Shown: positions 34,933 to 44,507, counted from the first letter of the stretch. The stretch: DNA of 52,474 nucleotides from Aliibacillus thermotolerans (GCF_027853235.1 NZ_WKJG01000027.1:1-52474); one strand, 5' to 3'. The notes: a model not told the origin generated them from the letters alone. Made by a program: numbers and translations.

Positions 34933-36078
34933 ATGGAATCTCTTCTTACAGAAACAATGTCTCGTCAATCATTCGATATTTTTCAAGAAATGAAAGAACA
35001 TGAACAAGTCCTTTTTTGTAATGATCCTTCAACCGGACTACAAGCAATTATTGCGATTCATGATACTACGCTTGGTCCGGCACTAGGCGGATGCCGCATG
35101 TATCCGTATGCCTCTACCGAAGAAGCGTTAAAAGATGCTCTCCGTTTAGCTAAAGGAATGACACAAAAAAATGCCGCTGCAGATTTAGATTTTGGTGGTG
35201 GAAAAGCTGTCATTATCGGTGATCCACGCAAAGATAAAACGCCGGAAATGTTCCGTGCTTTTGGGCAATATGTGGCATCGTTAAACGGAAGATTTTACAC
35301 AGGTACGGACATGGGTACGACGATGGATGATTTTGTCCATGCATTAAAAGAAACGGAATGCATCGTTGGTGTGCCGGAAGCGTATGGTGGCAATGGCGAT
35401 TCGTCCATCCCAACGGCTCAAGGAGTCATTAACAGCATAAAAGCAGTGACAGAAGTGTTGTTTGGTGACAGTGAACTTACTGGACGTACGTATGCGATCC
35501 AAGGATTAGGAAAAGTTGGATTCAAAGTCGCAAAAATGCTGATTGAATCTGGAAATGACCTTTACGTCTCGGATATATTCGAAGAGCCGATTCAGGCGAT
35601 AAAAGATTTAGCGAACAAACACAATCGCCGAGTGGAAGTGCTTCAGGCGGAGGAAATTTATAAAGCGGATGCGGACATATTTGTACCGTGCGCGACCGGT
35701 GGCATTTTAAACGACGAAACGATTCCGGAATTACGCGTAAAAGCAGTGGTGGGATCTGCCAATAACCAGCTAGCGGAAGACCGTCACGGAGAGATGTTGC
35801 ATGAAAAAGGAATTTTATATGCACCGGACTTCATTGTAAATAGCGGTGGATTGATTCAAGTAGCAGATGAATTATATGGCGGAAACAAAGAAAGAGTGTT
35901 GAAAAAGACAAAAGCGATTTATGATGCTATCCTAACCGTTTTACAACAGTCGAAAGAACAACAAATTCCGACGCTTGTTGTTGCGAATGAAATGTGTGAG
36001 GAGCGCATTCGTAAAAGAACGCACCGAAACAACTTCTTTGTCCCTCAACTTCAACCGAAATGGAAGGTTCGAAAGTAA
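34933..36078 (+). CDS. Phenylalanine dehydrogenase-like Glu/Leu/Phe/Val dehydrogenase
   Basis: The product (381 aa) is an NAD+-dependent amino-acid dehydrogenase. Catalytic Lys lies in [20 protein letters not shown] and catalytic Asp in [17 protein letters not shown]; the Rossmann motif is [12 protein letters not shown]. The [11 protein letters not shown] segment, GGCRMYPY and the NNFF...PKW tail, plus the length, match my recollection of Lysinibacillus-type phenylalanine dehydrogenase better than leucine dehydrogenase (TAEDVGTTVED, about 365 aa). It would turn phenylalanine into phenylpyruvate for the upstream complex. Leucine or valine specificity cannot be excluded. Confidence 0.82.
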   Translation: MESLLTETMSRQSFDIFQEMKEHEQVLFCNDPSTGLQAIIAIHDTTLGPALGGCRMYPYASTEEALKDALRLAKGMTQKNAAADLDFGGGKAVIIGDPRKDKTPEMFRAFGQYVASLNGRFYTGTDMGTTMDDFVHALKETECIVGVPEAYGGNGDSSIPTAQGVINSIKAVTEVLFGDSELTGRTYAIQGLGKVGFKVAKMLIESGNDLYVSDIFEEPIQAIKDLANKHNRRVEVLQAEEIYKADADIFVPCATGGILNDETIPELRVKAVVGSANNQLAEDRHGEMLHEKGILYAPDFIVNSGGLIQVADELYGGNKERVLKKTKAIYDAILTVLQQSKEQQIPTLVVANEMCEERIRKRTHRNNFFVPQLQPKWKVRK

Positions 36079-36089
36079 TAAGAAATATT

Positions 36090-36131
36090 TCCCTTATTCT
36101 TCTTCGTGTTTGAAGAGGAATAGGGGATTTT
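36090..36131 (+). terminator. Terminator of the dehydrogenase operon
   Basis: TCCCTTATTC with an inner TCTTC pairs with GAAGA and GAATAGGGGA, followed by TTTTG. It lies 12 bp behind the stop. Confidence 0.8.
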
Positions 36132-36195
36132 GTCCTGTCCGCATTTTCTTTATCCATCCTATAGTCTCAATTTTCTTTAAAATAGTGAAGCTGGG

Positions 36196-36228
36196 ACTAT
36201 TCCTATGATAAAGTGGGGTGGGAATAGT
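36196..36228. promoter_or_regulatory. Inverted repeat in the lipoprotein leader
   Basis: ACTATTCC (36196-36203) and GGAATAGT (36221-36228) form a perfect 8-bp repeat across 17 nt, ending 5 bp before the ribosome site CAAGGAGG. It may be an operator or a leader hairpin; no partner is known. Confidence 0.35.
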
Positions 36229-36246
36229 TACTCAAGGAGGATAACG

Positions 36247-37161
36247 ATGAAAAAATGGAAATGGGGAGCAGTGGCTCTCTTCAGTACTTTACTTATTACG
36301 GCATGTGGTGAAACGGAGGAAGGCGCCTCTGAAGAAGGATTAATGGAAGAAGAAGGCGTCGCCGTAGAAGAGCAAGAAGAAGCACCAGCAGAAGAAGAAA
36401 GTTTGACAGCGGAAGAAGTACTGGCTCAATCAACAGAAGCGATGAGTGAAGTGGAAAGTTATTCCATGGAATTAAATATCAACCAAGAGATGCAAGTGGA
36501 TGAGGAAACCATCCCGATGGATATGACGCTTCAAATGGATGTCACCCAAAACCCAATGATGTTGAAGCAAGTGATGACGATGCCAGACATGACGGGAGAA
36601 GGAGAGATGGAAATAGAGCAATACATGGATGAAGATGGTACGATGTACATGTATGATGCTGCAACCGAACAGTGGATGCGTCTCGATGCGAGTGCCATGG
36701 GGATAACGGACTTACAAGACTTAGAAATGTCCCCTCAAGAGCAATTGGAACTATTACAAGATATGTCAGAAAGCATTGAAATCACTGAGACCGAAGAATA
36801 TTATGAATTGAGTGTCGTTGGTTCCGGTGAAGGAATCAAAGAACTAGCAATGCAATTTGCCAATCTAGACGGAGATCCAGCGATGCAAGGTGAATTGGAC
36901 GAAGTAATGTCTCATATGGACATTGAGACATTAGATTATGTCATTAAAATTGATAAAGAGACTTTCTATCAAACAGAAATTAACATCAATATGGAAATGT
37001 CGATGGAAGCTGAAGGTCAAACATTGGTCATGAAACAAGTGTCAGAAGGAACGATATCTCAATATGATGAAATTGATCAAATTGAGATTCCGGAAGAAGC
37101 CAAAGAGAATGCAGTCGACGTGCAAGAACAAATGGAACAAATGGAAGAAGACGCTGCATAA
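36247..37161 (+). CDS. DUF6612-type lipoprotein
   Basis: The 304-residue secreted lipoprotein has signal KKWKWGAVALFSTLLITAC with lipobox Cys 20. A Glu-rich linker follows (about 22-60), then a beta-rich LolA/LppX-like domain: SMELNINQEMQVD, MKQVMTMPDM, MYMYDAATEQWMRLD. Methionine and acid content are high. ATG 36247 follows AAGGAGG; a reading from 36205 adds 14 residues ahead of that site and is rejected. It would sit on the outer face of the membrane; its function is unknown. Confidence 0.82.
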   Translation: MKKWKWGAVALFSTLLITACGETEEGASEEGLMEEEGVAVEEQEEAPAEEESLTAEEVLAQSTEAMSEVESYSMELNINQEMQVDEETIPMDMTLQMDVTQNPMMLKQVMTMPDMTGEGEMEIEQYMDEDGTMYMYDAATEQWMRLDASAMGITDLQDLEMSPQEQLELLQDMSESIEITETEEYYELSVVGSGEGIKELAMQFANLDGDPAMQGELDEVMSHMDIETLDYVIKIDKETFYQTEININMEMSMEAEGQTLVMKQVSEGTISQYDEIDQIEIPEEAKENAVDVQEQMEQMEEDAA

Positions 37162-37254
37162 TCAATAGAGGGTGGGACAAAACTTCAGTCATCGCCATAA
37201 ACTTGGTGAGTCTCTCTTTTTGTGTACAAAGAACAATTCAAAATGAAAATGATG

Positions 37255-37293
37255 AAAAAAGTGTCGTATGAACTGGTGATGCGACACTTTTTT
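37255..37293. terminator. Hairpin with A/T flanks, likely lipoprotein terminator
   Basis: AAAAAAGTGTCG pairs with CGACACTTTTTT across 15 nt, identical to the hairpin at 15172. Confidence 0.72.
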
Positions 37294-37737
37294 CGTACAA
37301 TCCGAACAGGAGTGGTCGTAAGAGGATTAGAATTGGAAAAATTCAGGTGATTCGAAGTGTTTTATGTTTCATGCGACGAATGACGCGTTAAAAAAGAAGA
37401 TGAATCGTCCCATAAACGTTTCATACGACGCTTCATTTTGTCAAACACCGGTCAAATGGTCGTATGAAAGTTAAAATTGGAAGAAATGAGGATAAAAACA
37501 GGTCGCAACACGTTTCATACGACCTTTTATTATGAGAACGATGCAATGAAGTATCGTATAAAAGATCCATGCGACGAATTACCACACAAAATTCCTACCG
37601 AATGGTCTCATGACGGGGAGTTGCAATTGGTGATTGCAAGACTATTTATACTTCTTGTGTTAGAGTCACAGAGAAATGCACTTCCGGCGGTAAACTTAAG
37701 GAAATATACCGCCAGAAACAATGAACACCCTACAAAA

Positions 37738-37778
37738 ATGGTTCCAAGCAAATGTTAGTGCTTGGAACCATTCTTTTT
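37738..37778. terminator. Shared terminator hairpin at the element's right end
   Basis: ATGGTTCCAAGCA (37738-37750) pairs perfectly with TGCTTGGAACCAT (37759-37771), flanked by CAAAAA and TCTTTTTT, usable in both directions. Confidence 0.82.
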
Positions 37779-37805
37779 TGGCTAGTTATGTCCAACCTCT
37801 TATTA

Positions 37806-38279
37806 TTATCTAAAGGAATCAGGTTTAACTACTGCAACCACTTCTCCGGTTGCAACAAGATCTTCACCAGCAAATACTTCTGTTTCCACTTTAAACTTTT
37901 TCGGATGTATTTCTTCTACTGTTCCAACTGCTTTTAATGTCACACCTTGTGGAGTAGGTCGCTTGTAATCGACATGTAAGGAAGCGGTTACAAAACGTGG
38001 CGGATGAACATCGTCTTCTATGTTATGTCCGTTTTTATGATGCAATGCGATGGCAGCAGAGCCTGTCCCGTGACAATCAACTAGAGACGCGATGAAACCG
38101 CCATAAACAAACCCGGGCATGGCAAGATGTTCCGGTTGTGGTGTGTAAATCGTCACGGTATGTTCCCCATCCCAACCAGTACGAAAGTGAAGACCTCGTT
38201 TATTTAAATAACCACAACCATAGCACCAAGCAAAATCTTCTGGATATTTGTCTTGTATTGCATGTTCAACTCTTTCCAA
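37806..38279 (-). CDS. PaaI-family thioesterase
   Basis: The 157-residue hotdog protein has CYGCGYLNKRGLHF near the N-terminus and the active-site segment GFVYGGFIASLVDCHGTGSA with its Asp. This class hydrolyses acyl-CoA esters. It is transcribed behind trhO but separated by a 216-bp gap holding a terminator. The second hotdog gene of the window is at 20616; the two are not close copies. Confidence 0.82.
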   Translation of the reverse strand: MERVEHAIQDKYPEDFAWCYGCGYLNKRGLHFRTGWDGEHTVTIYTPQPEHLAMPGFVYGGFIASLVDCHGTGSAAIALHHKNGHNIEDDVHPPRFVTASLHVDYKRPTPQGVTLKAVGTVEEIHPKKFKVETEVFAGEDLVATGEVVAVVKPDSFR

Positions 38280-38446
38280 TAAAATCCCCTCCCATAAAAC
38301 AAATATACCATAAAAGAAAGAAAAGAAAAATATGGATACAGCAGGGAGGAGATTGTATATTGTGAAAAATATTTCATATACTCCAATCTTCTTTGCAAAG
38401 TTGTGGCATGTACCTCTAAGATTTTTGATCGAGCATTTTTTCTATA

Positions 38447-38491
38447 CGAAAAACTCCAACCGACGATCAATCAGATGATCCGGTTGGAGTT
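38447..38491 (-). terminator. Terminator of trhO
   Basis: On the minus strand AACTCCAACCG pairs with CGGTTGGAGTT around a 17-nt loop and is followed by TTTCG, 5 bp after the trhO stop. Confidence 0.82.
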
Positions 38492-38495
38492 ATCA

Positions 38496-39485
38496 TTAGG
38501 CTTTAAGAGATGATGCATGTTGCTCTTCTTCAATCCGCTTTAATCTTTCTTCGACTTCTTCTTGAGAAAGATTATGTTCGATGACGTAGCGGTTGCGCGG
38601 TGAAATACGACACTCGTGACTGCAACCACGCAAATATTTGTGTTCGTTTTCTTCTGAACAAAGAATTTGTTTATTGCAATCCGGATTCGCACAGTTGACG
38701 TACCGCTCACACGGTGTGCCATCAAAATGGTCCCGTCCGACGACGACGTGTTCCACTCGGTTGATTGGAACGCTAATACGTTCGTCAAAGACGTAACATT
38801 TTCCGTCCCACAAATCTCCTTTTACTTCTTCATCTTTTCCGTAAGTGACGATGCCACCTTCTAATTGATACACTTCATCAAATCCTTCTTCTTCCATCCA
38901 GCCGGTGAATTTTTCACAACGAATGCCACCGGTGCAATAAGTAAGGATTTTTTTCCCTTGCAAACGTTCTTTATTGTCACGAATCCATTGTGGAAGTTCC
39001 CGGAAATTACGAATATCGGGACGAATAGCGCCGCGGAAGTGACCAAGATCATATTCATAATCGTTGCGAGCGTCTAAAATGACAGTGTCTTCTTCCAGCA
39101 TTGCTTCTCTAAATTCTTTTGGACTTAAAAACTTCGCTGTTTTCTCCAGCGGACTGACGCTATCTTTCAGACGAAGCGTCACTAATTCCGGACGATGACG
39201 CACATGCATTTTTTTAAAAGCGTGTCCATCGGCTTCGTCAATTTTGAAAACAATGTCGTGGAAGCGAGGATCGCTCTTAAGATCAGCCATATATTTGTCT
39301 GTCTGTTCCACCGTACCTGATACGGTTCCATTAATCCCTTCCGACGCAATTAAAATACGTCCCTTTAACCCGAGGTTTTTACAATAAGCAAGGTGCTCTT
39401 GTGTAAATGTTTCTGGGTCATCAATCTCCACGAATTTGTAGTATAACAACACGCGGTAATCTTTCTTGTTTTCTGTTCCTTTCAT
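38496..39485 (-). CDS. trhO: tRNA uridine(34) hydroxylase TrhO (rhodanese family)
   Basis: The 329-residue protein has the N-terminal [16 protein letters not shown] and [16 protein letters not shown], a rhodanese domain with catalytic Cys in [12 protein letters not shown] (about residue 183), and a C-terminal cysteine-rich segment ([18 protein letters not shown], then CSHEC). This is the YbfQ/YceA/TrhO architecture, which makes 5-hydroxyuridine at tRNA position 34. AGGTGAT precedes the ATG. Confidence 0.93.
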   Translation of the reverse strand: MKGTENKKDYRVLLYYKFVEIDDPETFTQEHLAYCKNLGLKGRILIASEGINGTVSGTVEQTDKYMADLKSDPRFHDIVFKIDEADGHAFKKMHVRHRPELVTLRLKDSVSPLEKTAKFLSPKEFREAMLEEDTVILDARNDYEYDLGHFRGAIRPDIRNFRELPQWIRDNKERLQGKKILTYCTGGIRCEKFTGWMEEEGFDEVYQLEGGIVTYGKDEEVKGDLWDGKCYVFDERISVPINRVEHVVVGRDHFDGTPCERYVNCANPDCNKQILCSEENEHKYLRGCSHECRISPRNRYVIEHNLSQEEVEERLKRIEEEQHASSLKA

Positions 39486-39813
39486 TAGACATCACCTATC
39501 TGTCTTATATTTGCAAGATATAAACCGTATAGGTGCATACGACTCTTCTTACAATGTACTATTGTAACTATAAATAACTTGTAAACGCAACTTTTTGCGA
39601 ATCATTCTCCACAAAGAGGAAAAAATCCGCAGTATTGCTTCAGTTTCTTCCATGGAATGAAAAAGTGTCCAGTTCCGTTCTGTGGAAAAGAGGCATAAAC
39701 GAGATATTTTGGAAGGGTGGTGCCATTGTGAAAAAACGAGAGTTGAGAAAAAGCGAAAGGAATAGTGATATAATATAAGATAATGTAAATTTTACGTGTA
39801 ACGGAGGCACATT

Positions 39814-40593
39814 ATGGTCAAATCGGTCGATCGGGCATTAACGATTATTAAAATAGTGAGCACAAAAAAAGAAGGATACGGTGTCACAGAACTTGCTGAA
39901 AAATTAGGCCTCAATAAAAGCTCTATTTTTCGATTACTCGCTACCCTTATGGAACACGGATTTATTGAACAAGATAGTGAAACGAAAAAGTACCGTTTAG
40001 GATATCAATATTTGGAGCTGAGTGCGAAATTACTGGACTCCATTGACATCCGAAAAGAAGCAACTCCTTACTTAAAAGAACTGGAATCATTGTCCAATGA
40101 AGTTATTCATCTCGTCATCTATTCGCAAAAAGAAGCAGTCTACATTGAAAAGTTAGAAGGAAATGAAACCCTTCGCATGCATTCTCAAGTGGGGAAGATC
40201 GCACCAATGCATTGTACGAGTGCAGGAAAAACGATTCTCGCTTATTTACCGGAAAGGACAGTAGAAGAAATTATCGATGAAAAAGGTCTTCCGAAACATA
40301 CTGAAAACACGATTACGAACCGAGAAGCGCTGTTTCAAGACTTAGAAAAAATACGTAAGCGAGGCTATGGAAAAGAAGTGGAAGAAAATGAGGTAGGAAT
40401 TACTTGCATCGCTGCTCCCATCTTTAATTTTCGCGGGGAAATCGCTGGCTCCATTAGTATTTCCGGCCCGACGATTCGAATGAGCGAAGAGCGGCTGGAA
40501 GAATTGAAAGGACCATTAATGGAAGCAGGACGGAAAGTGTCGCTACGGCTTGGGTTCCGGAATGGTAATCATTTGTCGCCCCATCAAAGCTAG
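39814..40593 (+). CDS. IclR-family transcriptional regulator
   Basis: The product (259 aa) has an IclR winged helix (VKSVDRALTIIKIVSTKKEGYGVTELAEKLGLNKSSIFRLLATL) and an IclR effector domain with MHCTSAGKTILAYLPE and SISISGPTIRMSEERLEEL. It begins at ATG 39814 behind ACGGAGG. Its target is unclear: the downstream plus strand holds no gene, and the neighbours are convergent. The 328-bp region upstream has a TATAAT near 39768 but no strong operator. Confidence 0.9.
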   Translation: MVKSVDRALTIIKIVSTKKEGYGVTELAEKLGLNKSSIFRLLATLMEHGFIEQDSETKKYRLGYQYLELSAKLLDSIDIRKEATPYLKELESLSNEVIHLVIYSQKEAVYIEKLEGNETLRMHSQVGKIAPMHCTSAGKTILAYLPERTVEEIIDEKGLPKHTENTITNREALFQDLEKIRKRGYGKEVEENEVGITCIAAPIFNFRGEIAGSISISGPTIRMSEERLEELKGPLMEAGRKVSLRLGFRNGNHLSPHQS

Positions 40594-40681
40594 TAACTTG
40601 AACGGAGCGACTTCTATCTACAAATTATCGATTCACGGAAAATGAATATTTGTAATCGTCAGCCTTGTGAACCGCTCGTCT

Positions 40682-40978
40682 CTAACCAATTAGGTGGCCA
40701 GTTTTTGTATATAGCTTTGTTTCCATGACAAGAATAGGCTCTCCTGAATGAATCGCTAACATTTTGGCTTCTTCTTGACTCGCACCTGTTGCCCAAATTT
40801 GGTGCTCCCCTTGTGTAACCGAAATACCTTGTTGTTGTTCGAGAACAGTGCATACACTACCAGCTTCGTCTAAATCTTCTTTTTCCGGATGAAAGTCTTC
40901 CGGTACAGACAGATAAGTTTGTGTCCAGATGAGTGGTTTTTCTTTATTTTGTCTATGATTTTCTTCGACTTGTGTCCC
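40682..40978 (-). pseudogene. GntR-family regulator remnant, UTRA domain only
   Basis: The minus-strand frame ending at TAG 40682-40684 encodes about 96 residues: PLIWTQTYLSVPEDFHPEKE, then TVLEQQQGISVT, EHQIWATGASQEEAKMLAI and PILVMETKLYTKTGHLIG. This is the order of a UTRA ligand-binding domain of GntR/HutC-type regulators. An in-frame stop precedes it, and no start or DNA-binding domain is present. A deletion event behind the ketopantoate reductase-like gene is likely. Confidence 0.65.
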
Positions 40979-41024
40979 TTATTAAACATCATAGCATGAA
41001 CGGTATGTTTTGTATCGTATAAAG

Positions 41025-41957
41025 TTACAGATCGATTCTCCCGTGTTCGTACGGTTTTAAAAGTCCATAAATGGTTTGGATCGTTGGTGCTTGTACGCCA
41101 TATTTTTCGGCAAAGCGGAGTGCGCCCCCATGTAAGTGTTCTACTTCAATAGGAAGCCCTTTTCGAAAGTCTTGATGCATCGAAGAAGTAGATTCTTTCG
41201 GCATTTGCCGTTGATTTTCTGCGATTTGTTCAATTTCTTCCTTAGTAAATCGAATTCCATCCTTTGCAGCAATCTCGGCCATTTCTTCCACCACATTTTT
41301 GGCTACTTCATAAGTAGCATCATGTTTGGCAATGAAGCCTGCCGGTAGATTGGTTGCGGTCGTCACGCCGGAAAAAGCGGTGATGAAGGTGTATTTTCTC
41401 CACATGAGTTTTTTAATGTGGTCCGAAAATTGAATCGTTGTATTTGTTATTCCTTCCCCTATGTCAGCAAGAGAAGCGCAAATGTTTTTCTGACGTGAAT
41501 GAAGTGTTCCAAAAGTAATGGAACTTGTTTGATTAGAATGTACGACGTGTCCTTTTTCATTTAACGTGGCGATCATGGAAGCAAAACCGCCTAAAATATA
41601 TTCTTCTCCAAGTGTTTCTTGTAATCGTGGTATATGTTCCATTCCGTTTAAGAGTGGGAGAACGAAAGCTTGATTGTTTTTTTGAATCATTTCAATTTGA
41701 GGAAGCGCGTCATTTAAATGATAGCCCTTAATAGCAAGTATGATAAGGTCTATATTTTTGACTTCTTCAGGATCTGTAAAGAGGGTGAGATCACTTGTCT
41801 TCAAGTCCCCTTGAGGGCTGTCGATGTGAAGCCCTTCCTTTTGTAATTGGAGCGCACGTTTTTCACGAACAAAAAAATAAATATTGTGCCCTTTTTCCAA
41901 CAATCTACCACCGAAGTATGCTCCTAACGCTCCCGCACCGTACATTAAAATATTCAT
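41025..41957 (-). CDS. 2-dehydropantoate 2-reductase family protein
   Basis: The 310-residue ApbA/PanE-family protein has the NADP motif MNILMYGAGALGAYFGGRL, catalytic Lys region MWRKYTFITAFSGVTTATN (about residue 175) and LPIEVEHLHGGALRFAEKYGV at the C-terminus. It could make pantoate for CoA, but relatives near catabolic clusters are often paralogues with other 2-oxo acid substrates. ATG 41957 follows GGAGG; the longer reading adds five residues. It lies downstream of the gentisate genes on the same strand behind a terminator. Confidence 0.82.
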   Translation of the reverse strand: MNILMYGAGALGAYFGGRLLEKGHNIYFFVREKRALQLQKEGLHIDSPQGDLKTSDLTLFTDPEEVKNIDLIILAIKGYHLNDALPQIEMIQKNNQAFVLPLLNGMEHIPRLQETLGEEYILGGFASMIATLNEKGHVVHSNQTSSITFGTLHSRQKNICASLADIGEGITNTTIQFSDHIKKLMWRKYTFITAFSGVTTATNLPAGFIAKHDATYEVAKNVVEEMAEIAAKDGIRFTKEEIEQIAENQRQMPKESTSSMHQDFRKGLPIEVEHLHGGALRFAEKYGVQAPTIQTIYGLLKPYEHGRIDL

Positions 41958-42051
41958 TGTATCAACCTCCATTTTTTATAAAAATATCCTAGTTCGATTA
42001 TAAACTGAATGACATCAACCAGAATAGGCAGGTGGCATGAGTGCAACTATC

Positions 42052-42095
42052 GACATAAAAAAGGTGTGCTTACTGGCGTCGTAAGCACACTTTCT
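42052..42095 (-). terminator. Terminator of the gentisate dioxygenase-monooxygenase operon
   Basis: GTGTGCTTAC (42064-42073) and GTAAGCACAC (42081-42090) form a perfect 10-bp stem. On the minus strand it is followed by CTTTTTTATG. Confidence 0.88.
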
Positions 42096-42147
42096 AGTAG
42101 AGAAATATGATGAGTATGAGAGAAAACAATCAACGCATATTTAAGCT

Positions 42148-43359
42148 TTACACGAGGTTCTTACTATTTTTATGATAACCGTATAACCATTCTACTTCCG
42201 AGTAATCTTGAGAATCGTGCTTTTTCAAGTACATATCACGCATCAATTGTGCAATAGGGTCGGCAGTATGAAGCACTTCTCCCCATTTTCTTGCGGTTGT
42301 TTGTACTCGTGCTGTTCTCGGTTGTCTTTCCGCTTGATATTCTTTAAATGCTTGATTTAAATGCTCATTTCCCGGGTACTCTTTTAGCTTTCGTGACAAA
42401 AAGTCGGCATCCTCTAAAGCTTGACAAGCTCCTTGGGCAAGGTATTGTAACATAGGGTGTGCTGCATCACCAAGCAATGCTATTTTACCGTCTACCCAGT
42501 TTTCAATTGGAACGCGATCGTATAAAGGCCAGCGTCGTCCTGTTTCCATGAATTTTACAGCATGACGAACTTGTGGCACACATTTACCGAAATGCTCTTC
42601 CAGTTCTTCCGGTGTTCCCCAATCATTGGTATGTTCTTTTTCTTTTGAATAATGAAAACTTTTGAACACAGCGACTTGATTGTATAGTTCTTTTCGGCGA
42701 ATCGGGTATTGAACAAGATGCAAATAAGGTCCAATCCACATAATCACGTCGTCATAATTTGCAAGGTCTTGTATTTCTTCAATTGGGATAGCGCCTCGAT
42801 AAGCGACGTACTCCGAACAAATCGGTTCGTCATCTGATAGGTTTTTACGAGTGACTGATTTTAACCCGTCGGCACCAATTAAAGCGTCTGCTTCGTATTT
42901 GAGTCCGCCTTCACATTCGATATAGACGGAATCCCCTTTGTTTTCCACTTTTTCGACATGATGGTTTGTAAGCAACGTAATGTTTTCATGTTCGCGGCAT
43001 TTGTCCAGTAACACTTTGTGTATATCCGTGCGATGGACGACCGAATAAGAATATCCATATCTTTCTTTAAAAGCATCCCCGAGGTCTAAATCAGCAAGCT
43101 CTTCTCCGGTCATGGCGTCTTTTAAAACGAGACGTTGTGGAAATACAGCGTTTTTACTGTATTCTTCCAGTACACCAAATTTATCAAGTATATGCATTGC
43201 ATTTGGCGCAACTTGAATTCCTGCACCTATTTCTCCAAATTCTGGAGCTTGTTCAAGAACATAAACCTCTCTTCCGGAATCAGCTGCGCCTAAAGCAGCA
43301 GATAATCCTCCAATTCCTCCACCGATGATTGTAAAGGGTATTTTTTTCACTTCTGACAT
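42148..43359 (-). CDS. FAD-dependent aromatic monooxygenase, 3-hydroxybenzoate 6-hydroxylase-like
   Basis: The 403-residue class A flavoprotein monooxygenase has the GxGxxG motif IIGGGIGGLSAALGAADSG, the DG motif DALIGADGLKSVTRK and the GD motif KIALLGDAAHPMLQYLAQGA. It resembles salicylate hydroxylase and 3-hydroxybenzoate 6-hydroxylase. Because the partner upstream is gentisate dioxygenase, 3-hydroxybenzoate to gentisate with NADH is the best reading (inference). ATG 43359 follows AAGGATGGTG, 36 bp behind the dioxygenase stop. Confidence 0.83.
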   Translation of the reverse strand: MSEVKKIPFTIIGGGIGGLSAALGAADSGREVYVLEQAPEFGEIGAGIQVAPNAMHILDKFGVLEEYSKNAVFPQRLVLKDAMTGEELADLDLGDAFKERYGYSYSVVHRTDIHKVLLDKCREHENITLLTNHHVEKVENKGDSVYIECEGGLKYEADALIGADGLKSVTRKNLSDDEPICSEYVAYRGAIPIEEIQDLANYDDVIMWIGPYLHLVQYPIRRKELYNQVAVFKSFHYSKEKEHTNDWGTPEELEEHFGKCVPQVRHAVKFMETGRRWPLYDRVPIENWVDGKIALLGDAAHPMLQYLAQGACQALEDADFLSRKLKEYPGNEHLNQAFKEYQAERQPRTARVQTTARKWGEVLHTADPIAQLMRDMYLKKHDSQDYSEVEWLYGYHKNSKNLV

Positions 43360-43394
43360 TGTTTCACACCATCCTTTATTACACAATTATTTCA

Positions 43395-44507
43395 TTAACC
43401 AAGTTCCGGTTTAAATTCGCTTTTCACTTCTTGGTAGCCATTGCCTTTTTCGTACTCTACTTCTCTTTCGACATCAAACATTTCCATGATAGGAAGGTCA
43501 CTTGCAGAGAACAGATAAGAATCTTCGGTTGCCACATGCTCATGTGCTGCCCAGTTCGGAATCACAAAGTAGTCGCCTTGTGACCAATCAAAGCGCACGC
43601 CATCGATAACGGTGTAACCGCTTCCTTTAAAGACATGATAAATCGAAGAGTGAGTATGGCGGTGTGCTTTGGAATGGAATCCTTTCGGAAGTTTTTGCAT
43701 CCACGCCGCAATCGTTGGGTTTGCTGTTTTACCATTGGACGGGTTGATGTACTCTACTGCATAGCCATCGTACGGATCTGGCTCAAAGCGAGTCAGCCCT
43801 TCAATTGCTTTTAACGTTTGTTCCCATTTGTAAGAACCAAGCGGTGCAATAGATGGTTTTCTATCTGCGATTGGACGAACCATTCCACCTTCATAACGTT
43901 GGCTAGACAAGTTGTCAGGAACTTTCGGCTTCTCTAACCCGTCTTCATATGGATCGAAGAAGGTACCACCGATACCGTATTTCGTTGGAATGTCTAAGCA
44001 GTCCATCCAAATCATCGGCTCGTCCCCTTCATGTCCATGCCCGTGCCACAACTCTCTCGGAGTAATTAAGAAGTCTCCTTCCTCCATGAAAATGCGTTCC
44101 CCTTGCACAATCGTATAAGCACCTTTCCCTTGTTGAATAAAACGAAGCGCATTTTGCGTGTGACGATGAGAAGGCGCTTCTTCCCCAGGGAGAATTAACT
44201 GAACTGCTGCATATAAAGAGTTCGTAGTAGAACCCCATCCCCATGGCTTACGATAAGTGAGTCCTGGGTTTTGAAAATAAATGGCGCGTCTTTCTCCACC
44301 GCGTTCTGGCGTAAAAATGTCCGCTGCATCCATCAATTTTTTTTGTAAAAGCTCCCATTTCCATAGATAAGGAACTGCATCCGGTTGAGGTGTGTGGTGC
44401 ATTAATTCCGGAATGGCGTTCCACAGTGGCCCTAAATGATAACGCTCAATGTCTCGGTTAAAATCCTGTACTTCTTTTGACTCGAAAAAAGAGTTTTTTT
44501 CCGCCAT
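43395..44507 (-). CDS. Gentisate 1,2-dioxygenase
   Basis: The 370-residue bicupin enzyme opens gentisate to maleylpyruvate using Fe(II). The first cupin holds the metal ligands in PSHRHTQNALRFIQQG and the following ELWHGHGHEGD. A second cupin has HRHTHSSIYHVFKGSG and PNWAAHEHVA. Length and the WNAIPELM start match the family. AGGAGGGC precedes the ATG. It is first in a minus-strand operon with the monooxygenase and is read from a promoter overlapping the first IclR palindrome. Confidence 0.92.
   Translation of the reverse strand: MAEKNSFFESKEVQDFNRDIERYHLGPLWNAIPELMHHTPQPDAVPYLWKWELLQKKLMDAADIFTPERGGERRAIYFQNPGLTYRKPWGWGSTTNSLYAAVQLILPGEEAPSHRHTQNALRFIQQGKGAYTIVQGERIFMEEGDFLITPRELWHGHGHEGDEPMIWMDCLDIPTKYGIGGTFFDPYEDGLEKPKVPDNLSSQRYEGGMVRPIADRKPSIAPLGSYKWEQTLKAIEGLTRFEPDPYDGYAVEYINPSNGKTANPTIAAWMQKLPKGFHSKAHRHTHSSIYHVFKGSGYTVIDGVRFDWSQGDYFVIPNWAAHEHVATEDSYLFSASDLPIMEMFDVEREVEYEKGNGYQEVKSEFKPELG

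Larger units (their letters stand above)
37167..37801. repeat. Dispersed intergenic element, copy 4 (with terminal inverted repeats)
   Basis: This copy matches the 15085 element closely from GGTGGGACAAAACTTCAGTC through GGTCTCATGACG (about 37171-37616), again in the last 60 bp, and differs between. The ends AGAGGGTGGGACAAAACT (37167) and, reversed, AAGAGGTTGGACATAACT (37784-37801) are inverted. It lies between the convergent lipoprotein and thioesterase genes. Confidence 0.8.

Noticed and set aside
39720-39780. A 16-codon frame starting GTG 39729 before the IclR gene
   Set aside because: Too short, lies across the likely promoter, and has no recognisable peptide pattern.
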